NCBI RefSeq assembly: GCF_030272615.1
Contig: NC_081414.1
Span: 811,117,069-811,181,068 of the forward strand
From: Cryptomeria japonica
Taxonomy: Eukaryota; Streptophyta; Pinopsida; Cupressales; Cupressaceae
Length of the DNA stretch: 64,000 bases
Direction of reading: 5' to 3'
Position 1 is the stretch's first letter. The number at the start of each line of letters is the position of its first letter. The notes beneath the pieces were generated by a model that made no database searches, had not been told where the DNA came from, and saw only the letters and a list, made by a program, of their open reading frames with translations. Below are positions 37,507 through 48,195 of this stretch, piece by piece. The translations under genes were made by a program, and so were the position numbers.

Positions 37507-38917
37507 TGATGAATAATGATGAACAACAGATACCCCAACTGGTACTGAGAGGGGGGTGGTGAATCAGTACAAACAAAACAAAAAACTTTCTCAACAACTT
37601 ATCTAGTTAACAAAATACCAACTGGTTGTCACCATTACTAAACTTAACCACATCAATATCGGTTAAACACGGTAAGACATCAGATACCATAAACTGATAA
37701 GTCTAAACACTTCAAATACAATCAATACTTGATATCAATTTCACCCATAAACATATGCATGGGGTATACTAGTAATACCATAACCTATTAACTGTGCATG
37801 CATAATCTTTCAACCAAATAATACATAATCATCACATGAAAAATGCATAACACATAACACACAGATTTTTCACATGGAAACCCAAATGGGAAAAACCACG
37901 GTGGGGATGAATACCCACAACCTTGTTTTTGAACTCTTTTGAAGCTCGCCCTGGTAGGAGCCTAGTCTGGTTAAAGTCTTTACAATAAGGTTCTTTTAGG
38001 AAACGTTCCTGTTAGAGATCACTTGGTTAAGGGATGACTATATACCCTATTATAGGTTACCTTCCTAGAGGATTTGAAGAACTCAATGATCTTGAGTCAC
38101 CTGGTTATAGGTTTTAGAATAACCCTGCTAAAGCTACTCGGTAAAAGGATTTTCCAACTGTTGAAATGATTAGAAGACAACAGGTAAAACTTCTGATCTG
38201 ATAACAACACTACATGCCAAGGCAAATCCTTTTCATTTCCTCTACTCTGCAATCACACTCTGCAGTTTGGCAAGTATCTCATCGCTCGAATACACACACA
38301 ACTTTTGCCAACAACTTTACAATAACAAACATCATCGACCTTATAGACAACAGTCAGGTCGGTAGCATAAAGCCTAAACCCCAAGCATCTTAGGTTTACA
38401 ACCCAGGCAGTCCATTCCTGACCATGCAAACACATTGCATAGAGTATTACAATTTCAAACAGATCACAAGACAATCTGCATCATTCATTCTTCACCACAC
38501 ATGGGAATCAGTAACCCATTACGCTTTCTTCTCATACCACTAAGAAGAATGATCATTCCCGAGGTAGACTTCAAATGCAGTGGATCTTCTCATACCTCAA
38601 TCCTTCACGCCCACAAGGCTGACGTGGCACCTCGATCTCATTCACTTCTCTTATCTAACTCATCAGAGAGTATCATTGGTTGCATCACACAAGCTAGATT
38701 GCCAAACCGATAACCATAGAGCTAAGACTACCAACCAGTAGTCACACTTAGTGAAACCCTGACACTGGTTCACTACATCTTTTCATGCCTCTCCATATCA
38801 GTTCACCAAATTCTTTCAATCTGTATACCAGTTCATTTACACTTATTGACATCAATGAAAACATACATTATCATCATATCAACATGCCAGATCATCATAT
38901 GCCAATGATATCCAACA
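37507..38917 (-). repeat. 3' LTR of copia element 1
   Basis: 1,411 bp, ending next to the polypurine tract complement at 38918. The plus-strand start TGATGAATAATG directly follows the target duplication ACAAT. Confidence 0.92.
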
Positions 38918-39197
38918 ATCTCCCCCTTCGGCATTGATGGCAATACTTAGTGTAGCATTGGAACTATAGACATCATAGACCAGTGTATCTTTAACATCAG
39001 ATATCTTCTCCTCCATACATCAGATATCTTCTCCCCCATACATCTTATATCTTCTCCCCCTTTGACAACAATACCAAAGTGGAGGCACAAGCTTCCAAAA
39101 TCTACTATGTTGCTCCCCCTAAGGAGTAGCATCCTTCAACACATCAATCCTGAAGAAAATATTGCTTTAGTACTTGACTGATGCGGAGCACACAACT

Positions 39198-41849
39198 TTA
39201 ATTGATTTCGTGAAGGGGTAGAACCCCTAATTCACCTCTCAAATAGGTAAATGTAGTCTTCGGTAAGGGTTTAGTGAATATATCTGCTAGCTGCTCCTTA
39301 CTGGAAACATGTTGTAGTACAACCTCCTTATTATGAACTTTCTCTCTCAAGAAGTGATATTTAAGTTCAATGTGCTTAGTTCTAGCATGCAATACTAGAT
39401 TCTTGGAAATATTTATTGCACTTGTATTATCACAAAACATATTCACCGATTCAGATACACGTACTTTGAAACCTTCCAATACATGCTTCATCCAAATTAC
39501 TTGAGTGCAGTTCATAAATGCTGCCACATATTCTGCTTCAGCTATAGATTGGGAAATATAGCTCTATTTATTACTTGTCCATGATATTAATCTTCCTCCA
39601 AGAAAGAACGCTCCACTGGTTGTTCTCTTCCGGTCGTCTATATTACCTCCCCAATTGGCATCAATATATACCTTGAGATTATAGTCACCATTATATGGAT
39701 ACCACAATCCATAATCAACTATTCCTGTAAGATATCTAAGAATCCTTTTGACAACTACCAAGTGGGATTCTCTTGGACATTTCTAAAAATGAGCTACTAT
39801 GCCTACTGCATGAGCAATATCTAGTCTACTATGCACCACATAGTGCAGTTTACGGATCATTGACTAATACTCTTTTTTATTCACCATTGCTGAATCATCT
39901 TCCTTGGTCAGTTTACATTGTTCTAGCTACTTCAACTACAATCCTGTTATTTCTTTCTGCTATGCCATTCTGTTGTGGTGTCCTTGGGCCAGACAACTGC
40001 CTCTTGATACTGTTATCTTCACAGTACTTATTGAATTCATCAGAAGTGAATTATCCTCCTTGATCAGTTCTCAGGCATTTTATCTTTTTACCACTTTCTT
40101 TCTCTACTAATTCAACTTTCCAAATGCTTTAGACTTGTCTTTCAAGAATGTGACCCACATCATTCTTGAGCAGTCATCAGTAAGAATCATAAATTACCTA
40201 TCTGCCTGAGTACTTCTAGTTTCCATAGGACCGCACAAATCAGTATGCACAAGATCAAGTAAATTTTCTGTTGAGAAAGACATACCTTTAAAAGTTGAGG
40301 AAGACATCTTCCCAAGTTGACATTCTCTACACAAAGAATTCTCAGGTTTGTTCAGCAAAGGTAATCCTCTTACCACCTTGATCTTTTCGGATTTAACAAT
40401 GTTGTCAAAGTTCATATGATAGAGTCTCCTATGCCATATCCGACTATCATCAAACTTAGCCATTAGACACTAACTTAACTTGGCATTCAGCTGAAATAGG
40501 CTACCTCTGGTCTACTTACCGCTCGCAATAAGTTCACCACTCTTCCCAATTATACTGCAAATTCCACCTTTGAATTCCATAACTAATCCTTTGTCATTCA
40601 GTTGAGCAACACTCAATAGGTTATGCTTAAGACCTTCTACCCAATAGACATCATCTGCACTACTCTTTCCATTCGGTGAGATAGATCTTTTACCTTTCAC
40701 CAAGCATGGTGCATCGTTGCCAAGTCTGACAATACCTCCATCATATTCCTCTAGAGATAAAAACTTTCTCCAGTCACCAATCATGTGGTGAGAACAACGA
40801 CTATCAATTATCCACTCATTAGAGTTGTCAATGCAAGAGACAAGAGCTTTCTTGTGAGACACTTCTTCCTTTATTGCTACAAACACCATGTCTTCATTTT
40901 CTTCATCTTTTGATTCTTCATCAGTGATACCTTCATCCATAGCAACTAGAAAATTTCTTCTATTTCCGCCTTTATACTTTCTAAACCTCTCCGGTTTATC
41001 CTTATTGTCATTGCTAAGACAATTAACAGCTATATATCCTATCTTGTTGCAGGAAAAACATTTCAAAATAAGTTTACCTCTATATTTTCTAGTTCCCTTT
41101 GGAAGTCTTTTAGCAAGAAGAGATTCAAACTCCATTAGAATCTCTTCATCATCCATATCTCTGTATTGTCTGGATTCATAACTGGTACTAGTTTCTTTTC
41201 CTTTTCTGGATGGTACAGTAGATTCTTTAAAGGCTGACTCAGTCTTCTGAACACTGCTATCATAGCTATTCAACTCATATGTAGTTAGCTTTGCAATGAT
41301 AGAACCTAAGGATACCTTGATTTATTTAATAGACCTTAGTTCCTGGATAGCAACAACTCTAATTTCATAGATTGGTAACAATGATCTAAAGACTTTACTA
41401 ACAAAAATGGTATCATCAATAGTTCCACTAGCACTTTTGATATCACCAACCACAGTCTTAAACCTAATACCATATTGCTGAATGGTCTCACCTTCAACCA
41501 TCCTCATATCCTCAAATTTACCTCTAAGGCTTTCTTCCTTAGCTTGCTTTACATGCTCATCACCACCATAGATGTTTTCCAGTGCATCTCATACATCCTT
41601 AGGTGTGTCCTTGTCTTGTACATCAATAAATTCAACATCTGACAAGCTGTTGATAAGGGTTTCCATGACTTGCCCATTTTCCTGGATCTCTCTCTTCTGA
41701 TCATCAGTTAGAGTGCCACTGGGAGGCAGAAAGGCATTTTCAACATAGATCCAGTGTTGAGAACCCATACTCCTGATGTAAAGCTTCATTTTTTCCTTCC
41801 ATATCTTAAATTTATCTCTATTGAACTTAGGACCTTTCCTCTTCATCAT
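39198..41849 (-). pseudogene. Copia gag-pol, internally deleted and broken
   Basis: Read on the minus strand from ATG 41849. Gag comes first (41322-41849, with breaks), then zinc knuckle CFSCNKIGYIAVNC, then protease with WIIDSRCSHHM, where the active-site Gly of DSG is Arg. Next are the GAG-pre-integrase zinc region (WHRRLYHMNF ... CREC, 40194-40463) and the integrase N-terminus with HTDLCGP. Around 39921 the integrase jumps directly to the end of RT/RNase H (KLHYVVHSRLDIA-like, then 39564-39761 and 39198-39527 with LADIFTKPLPK). The RT palm with its catalytic Asp pair is gone, about 1.5 kb by comparison with copia element 2. The element cannot be autonomous. Confidence 0.9.
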
Positions 41850-41920
41850 TACAACAAGATCTCTTACCTCAAGCGGTTAAGCTTATATCACTGAGGACCT
41901 AGAGTTTCTCTGATACCAAT

Positions 41921-43366
41921 TTATGAATAATGATGAATAGCAGATACCCCAACTGGTACTGAGAGGGGAGGGGGGGTGAATCAGTACAGACAAAACAAAA
42001 AACTTTCTCAACAACTTATCTAGTTAACGCAATACCAACTGGTTGTCACCATTACTGAACATAACCACAACAATATCAATTAAACACAGTAAGACACCAG
42101 ATACCATAAACTAATAAGTTTGGACACTTCAAATATGATCAATACTTGATATCAACTTCACTGATAAACATATGCATGTGGTATACTAGTAATACCATAA
42201 CCTATTAACTCTACATGCATAATCTTTCAATCAAATAATACATAATCATCAAATGAAAAATGCATAACACATAACACATAGATTTTTCACATGGAAACCC
42301 AAATGGGAAAAACCACAGTGGGGATGAATACCCACAAGCTTGTTTTTGAACTCTTTTGAAGCTCACCCTATTAGGAGCCTAGTCCGGTTAAAGACTTTAT
42401 AATAAGGTTCTGTTAGGAATCGATCCTGTTAGAGATCACCCAGTTAAGGGATGGTTATATAACCTATTAAAGGTTGAAACCCTATTAGAGGTTACCTCGC
42501 TAGAGGATTTGAAGAACTCAATGATCTTGAGTCACCTGGTTACAGGTTTTACAAAAAGCCTGTTAAAGCTACCTGGTAAAGGGATTTTCCAACTATTGAA
42601 ATGATTAGAAGACAACAGGTAAAACTTCTGATCTGATAACAACACTACATGCCAAGGCAAATCTTTTTCATTTCCTCGACTCTACAATCAAGCTCTGCAG
42701 TTTTCCACTTACTGGTCTGGCAAGTATCTCATCACTCGGATACACACACAACTTTTGCCAACAACTTTACAATAACAAACATCATCGACCTTATAGACAA
42801 CAGTCAGGTTGGTAGCATAAACCCTAAACCCTAAGCATCTTAGGTTTACAACCTAGGTGGTCCATTCTTGACCATCCAAACACATTGCATAGAGTATTAC
42901 AATTTCAAACAGATCACAAGACAATCTACATCATTCATTCTTCACCGCACATGGGAATCAGTAACCCATGACACTTTCTTGTCATACCACTAAGAAGAGT
43001 GATCATTCCCGAGGTAGACTTCAAATGCTGTCGATCTTCTCATACCTCAATCCTTCATGTGCACAAGGCTGACGTGGCACCTCGATCTCATTCACATCTC
43101 TTAGCTAACTCATCACAGAGTATCATCGGTTGCATCGCACAAGATAGATCGCCAAGCCGATAACCATATAGTTGAGACTACCAACTGGTAGTCACACTTA
43201 GTGAAACCCTGACACCAGTTCACTACATCTCTTCATGGCTCTCCATACGGGTTCACCAAATTCTTTCAATCTATATGCCGGTTCACTTATGCTTATTAAC
43301 ATCAATGACAACATACATTATCATCATATCAGCATGCTGGTTATCATATGTCAATGGTATCTAACA
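41921..43366 (-). repeat. 5' LTR of copia element 1
   Basis: 1,446 bp, adjacent to the iMet-type primer site (complement at about 41907-41919). It carries small indels relative to 37507-38917, including extra sequence near 42700. Confidence 0.92.
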
Positions 43367-45740
43367 ACAATATGACCCCTTAGGACACCATAAGACCAAT
43401 AGAAACCACATATGGTTTCATAAGGGGTCATGTTGTGTTCTAAGGGGTCATATGATTTCTTAATGGGGTCATATGACACAATATGACCCATTAGGACACA
43501 ATATGACCCAGAACGACATAATTTAGTGTCATAAGGTGTCATATGGTGTCCTAAGGGGTCATAGCACACAATATGACCCCTTAGGACACCATAAGACCCA
43601 TAACAATGCAATATGGTGTCTTAAGGGGTTATAGGACACAATATGACCCCTTAGGACACCATAGGACCAATAACAACCCAATATGGTGTCATAAGGGGTC
43701 GTATGTTGTCCTTAGGAGTCATATGGTGTCCTATGACCCCTTAGGACACAATATGACTCATAACAACACAATTTAGTGTCTTAAAAGGTCATATGATGTC
43801 TTATGACCCTTATGATAGCCTTAGGATACCATATGACCCCTAACAGCACCATATGGTGTCGTAAGAGGTCCTATGTGGTCCATAGGGATCATATGGTGTC
43901 CTACTACCCCTTAGGACACCATATGACCCCTTAAGATACAAAATTGTGTCGTTAGGGGTCATATGGTGTCCTAAGGGGTCGTAGGACACAATATGACCCC
44001 TTAGGACACCATATGACCTCTGAAGACACAAAATTGTGTCGTTAGGGGTCCTATGGTGTCCTAACGGGTTGTAGGAGATAATTTGACCCCTTAGGACACC
44101 ATAGGACCCATAACGACCCAATATGGTCTCATAAGGGCTCATATGTTGTCCTTAGGGGTCATATTGTGTCCTACGACATTTGGTGTCTTAAGGGGTCATA
44201 TGGTGTCCTAAGGGGTCATAGGACACAATATGACCCATATGGACACCACAGGACCCATAACGACCCAATATGGTGTCATAATACGTTGTATGGTGTCCTT
44301 AGGGATCATATGGTGTCCGATGACCCCTAACGACACAATTTAGTGTCTTAAGGGATCATATAGTGTCCTAAGGGGTTGTAGGACACAATGTGACTTCTAC
44401 GAACACCATAGGACCCATAACGACCCAATATGGTGTCATAAGAGGTTGTATGTTGTTGCTAGGAGTCATATGGTGTCCCATGACCCCTTATGACACAATA
44501 TGACCTATAACAACACAATTTGGTGTCTTAAGGGGTCGTATGGTGTCCTAAGAGGTACTAGGACACAATATGACCCCTTAGGACACCATATGACCCCTAA
44601 ATACACCATATGGTGTCATAAGGGGTCGTATGTTGACCTTAGGGGTCATATTGTTTCCATGACCCTTTAGGACACCATATGACCCCTAAGCACAAAATAC
44701 GACCCCTTATGACACCATATGGTGTTGTTAGGTGTCATTTGGTGTCTTAATGGGTCATAAGGTGTCCCACGACCCCTTATGACCCCTTAGGACAACATAT
44801 GACCCCTAACAACACTATATGGTGTCATAAGGGGTCCTATAGTGTCCATAGGGGTCATATGGTGTCCTACGACCCCTTAGGACACCATATGACCCCTTAA
44901 GACACCAAATTGTGTCGTTAGGGGTCATATGGTGTCCTAAGGGGTCATAGGACACAATGTGATCCCATAGGACACCATATGACACCTTAAGGCACCAAAT
45001 TGTGTCGTTAGGGATCATATGGTGTCCAGGGGTTGTAGGACATAATATGACCCCTCAGGACACCATAGGACACATAATGACCCAATATGGTGTCATAAGG
45101 GGTCATACGTTGTCCTTAGGGGTCATAAGGGGTCATGAGACAACATATGACCCCTAAGGACAACATATGACCCCTTATGACACCATATGGTGTCGTTAGG
45201 GGTCATAGGACACAATATGACCCCTTAAGACACCAAATTGTGTCATTAGGGGTCATATGGTGTCCTAAGGGGTCATAGGACACAATATGACCCCTTAAGA
45301 CAGCAAATTGTGTCGTTAGGGGTCATATGGTGTCCTAAGGGGTTGTAAGACACAATATGACCCCTTAAGACAATATATGAACCTTTATGACACCATATGG
45401 TGTCGTTAGGGGTCATATGGTGTCCTAAGGGGTCGTAGGACACAATATGACCCCTTAAGACACTAAATTGTGTCGTTAGGGGTCATATGGTGTCCTAAGG
45501 GGTCGTAAGACACAATATGACCCCTTAAGACACCATATGACCCCTTAAGACACCAAATTGTATTGTTAGGGGTTCATATGGTGTCCTAAGGGGTCGTAAG
45601 ACACAATATGACCCCTTAGGACATAATAGGACCCATAACGACCCATTATAGGGTCATAAGGGGTCGTATGTTGTCCTTAGGGGTCATATTATCTCCTAAG
45701 ACCCCTTAGGACACCATATGACCCCTAATGACACAATTTG
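43367..45740. repeat. Tandem array of a 20-bp module in alternating orientation
   Basis: The array consists of GTGTCCTAAGGGGTCATATG-like modules and their reverse complements, with variants such as GTGTCGTTAGGGGTC. In the cleanest part (45190-45600) they combine into a roughly 70-bp higher-order unit of two forward modules, one inverted module and an ACACCAAATT joint. Each unit can fold on itself, so the transcript would form many hairpins. Minus-strand ORFs in it (43351-43611, 43840-44142, 44815-45018) repeat YGVLRG and YDPLGHHMTPNDTI but follow from the repeat. No gene is supported. It lies just inside the primer site of the LARD-like element. Confidence 0.93.
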
Positions 45741-45876
45741 GAAATGGAAATGGCCTCCCGAACACAATCGTGATGTCCAAATCGTTGTGCGATGACCCAA
45801 AAATAGCAAATCCCAATATCCAAAAATTGAAGCCTCCAAAAGACTAATCAATAAAGCCCTATAGGCTCTGATACCA
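45741..45876 (-). other. LARD-like element leader and primer binding site
   Basis: About 120 bp of unique sequence, then the complement of TGGTATCAGAGCC (45864-45876) immediately next to the LTR. This is the standard plant primer site complementary to initiator tRNA-Met. Confidence 0.85.
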
Positions 45877-46366
45877 TGTAAGATTTTGCCAAGATCAAGG
45901 ACTCAATGAAAAATACAAGAGAGACAAAATAGAAGGTAGGAATAAACTATATTCTATCAAGATGAAAATACTGATCGACTGGATCATCAATCATTACATA
46001 CAATGAATATGAGCCTGCTTGTATAGGCAAGGCTATATGGATATGTGAGCACACAAACATGACATGTGGCTCAATAAGAAACAAGGGTACGTAGGAAATA
46101 GGTGTGGTAGGTAGGAGAAACAAAAAAAAAAATCCACATGAGGTGGATCACCCACCGAAAGTGGAATAATCACTCCACAATAAGTGGATATGATAAAGTA
46201 GTAACAAGATCAACACCATAAAAGGTGGAGATTCTGCTACACACACCATCCCAATGTGGCACAAACACCCAAGTGTCTCATACTCAAACTACTATAAACT
46301 ACATTTCCTAAGTAAACTTAAGTAAGGTGTAATAATATCCAACATGAATAATTAATTACACCAACA
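45877..46366 (-). repeat. 5' LTR of the LARD-like element
   Basis: 490 bp, followed by the target duplication GATTC (46367-46371). It is the partner of 34612-35100. Confidence 0.9.
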
Positions 46367-46371
46367 GATTC

Positions 46372-46888
46372 CACCGAGGAGGGAGAGGACCCACTTCCAT
46401 TAGCAATTGGATAATGTTAATTGACATTTATTAGTGATTATTAGATAGATTCTATGTTTGGCCCAGGCTTTAGAATCTGTTACCTTTCTGTCACATTCCT
46501 AAGGAGTGGGATTAGTTAGTGAGAATAGAAATTTATAATCGACTGTTCTTTGTTGACCTATTGACCTTGCCTTATAACACTCTTTTATATTTAATATATT
46601 TTTATTCCTTTAGTGAAAAAAATATTCCACAGGGATACGTTAGCCCTTAATTTAAATAAATATTCTCTACCAATCCACTTGCTTTTAGAAAGAACCTAAA
46701 TATTAACGTTTCCCTTAGACAAAAGGTCAAGACAAATGCCTCGCCAAAGAAAAGAATCAAACAGCTATCACGATAAATAATCAATTAAATTTTTTATCTA
46801 TATTGGCCGGTGAAGATATTATATAGTAGTCTGAGAGGCAGAATAGGATAGAATTTCCTTAGCTTGATTCTCTGCAATATCATTCATC
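46372..46888. other. Upstream region of the F-box gene
   Basis: 517 bp between the LARD-like element and the F-box start codon. Apart from a TATA-like box near 46818 I see no specific elements. The LTR element lies only about 0.5 kb upstream of the gene and could influence its expression. Confidence 0.5.
46817..46826 (+). promoter_or_regulatory. TATA-like box of the F-box gene
   Basis: TATTATATAG lies 62 bp before the ATG at 46889, which would leave a 5' UTR of about 30-40 nt. No experimental support. Confidence 0.45.
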
Positions 46889-48195
46889 ATGTCTGTGTCC
46901 CCGAAGTGTAATGATTGTCCTTGTTTACACCTTCAGTTATTATTAGATAAATTATCTACGTTGAAACAGGAATCAGAGATGGAGCTGAAACGAAGAGTTG
47001 CTATGAACGAAGAGTCGATAGAGATGGACATTGAGATATGGAGCAAGCTACCAGAAAAGCCATTAATGGCGGTTTTATCTATTCTGCCCACTTTCATCAG
47101 TAGGGATCTCCGGATCGTCTGTAAACGATGGCAATATCTTCTTTCACCAGCACCAATGTTTCGACAGATTTCCTCAACCCTTGTGCCTTCGTTCTCTCCT
47201 GCTTTTATCATTGGTGATAAAAGAGAGAAGTATTTCCCCCACACTTTGTCACATTCTCTATTTCTACTTCACTCCGAGCCACTGGGTGTATATCCATTGT
47301 CCTTAGATTTCATGGGTCCTGAGATCGGCGGTGTTCTTACTGCTTGCAAGAGCATCCTCTGTTGTTTATCTCGCTGTGTGAAGAGAGAACCATGTTCATA
47401 CTATATTTGCAACCCTCTTACAATGACATGGATAAAGCTTCCTCCTCTCCCTTATCCCATCCCAAGAATTTTGGAATTCAAATTCCATGGATTGGCGTTC
47501 AGTTCTGCCACAAGGAGCTGCATCTTGGTCATAGGATGCAATTTCCCCATCAATGGACAAAAGAACAACATGGTGATGGAGATCTATGATTCGGCACTAA
47601 TGAATGGACCCTAATCAACATGAATCTACCCATTTCAATTTGCCCATGGCAAGAGGGCCTGTATTCCAGAGGGAAGTTTTATTGGGTTAATGTCACCTTT
47701 GGTGAGGACACTGATATTCTTGCATTTGATATTGCAGTATACAACATTGTGGAGAAGAATTGGGAGGTTTTGAAGCTACCAAGAGGATCTGACGGGCTCC
47801 ATTCTGATTGCCTTTTTTATTGGAATTTAACTGGCTATGATGGGAATGTAATTGTGGTAGATAACAGCGATCTCTCTTTATGGAAGTTGAATGAAGAGCA
47901 CAAAAGTGGAGAAAGATATAAGTGGTTAGAATTGGAGTTATTTCCCAAGAGTTTGCAGGAGGAAAATGCTAAGCGCCTTGAAAGTTGTTTTTGCCCTAAT
48001 TTGTTTGACTCACAAGTGGTGGTGAACAGTTGTGGGTGGGTTTTGGTACATCTGCATGGCTTCAAGATCGTTGTATTTAACGCAGAGGGGAGAATGGTAC
48101 GGTGCATTCAAGGTAATCTCCTTAACGTCATTACCGAATTTGTTATGCCGATGCCGCTCTATGCCTACGAAATTAACAATGTCTGGTGGCCTTGA
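46889..48195 (+). pseudogene. F-box protein gene with an apparent 1-bp deletion
   Basis: An intronless frame of about 435 codons. Residues 49-93 form an F-box (EIWSKLPEKPLMAVLSILP, then LRIVCKRWQYLLSP), the module that binds SKP1 and recruits targets to SCF ubiquitin ligases. The rest resembles the C-terminal beta-propeller/F-box-associated region of plant F-box/kelch proteins (YYICNPLTMTWIKLPPLP, ILAFDIAVYNIVEKNWEVLKLP, WVLVHLHGFKIVVF). The frame changes at 47591-47595: 46889-47614 continues in another frame to the TGA at 48193, and one missing base would explain it, because the expected YDS-G-T-N-E-W kelch motif spans the join. It may be a recent pseudogene or a sequencing error; the rest has no other lesion. 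Target and pathway unknown. Confidence 0.85.

Larger units (their letters stand above)
37507..43366 (-). mobile_element. Ty1/copia element 1, inserted in the modular array
   Basis: LTRs are 37507-38917 (1,411 bp) and 41921-43366 (1,446 bp), about 92 % identical in the part compared. The element is flanked by the 5-bp direct repeat ACAAT (37502-37506 and 43367-43371). The primer site TTGGTATCAGAG (complement just left of 41921) and a G-rich polypurine tract (complement of ATCTCCCCCTTCGG at about 38918) fix the minus orientation. The interior is only 3.0 kb because RT and part of integrase are deleted. The 5' LTR's terminal dinucleotide is mutated (TT where TG is expected on the plus strand). 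Confidence 0.93.
34612..46366 (-). mobile_element. Large LTR retrotransposon without recognisable coding sequence (LARD-like)
   Basis: Two LTRs of 489 and 490 bp (34612-35100 and 45877-46366) are flanked by the 5-bp direct repeat GATTC (34607-34611 and 46367-46371). The minus-strand LTR begins TGTTGGTGTAATT and ends in CA. The primer site TGGTATCAGAGCC (complement at 45864-45876) directly abuts the right LTR, and a G-rich tract AAGCGGGGG (complement near 35101) abuts the left, so the element reads on the minus strand. After removing the nested TRIM and copia elements, the internal region has no gag or pol motif. It holds a GA microsatellite and a modular tandem array. It would need enzymes supplied by another element. 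Confidence 0.9.

Noticed and set aside
43367-45740. Regular palindromic repeats resembling a CRISPR array
   Set aside because: There are no unique spacers; units are contiguous and in alternating orientation, within a plant LTR element. It is a modular tandem array.
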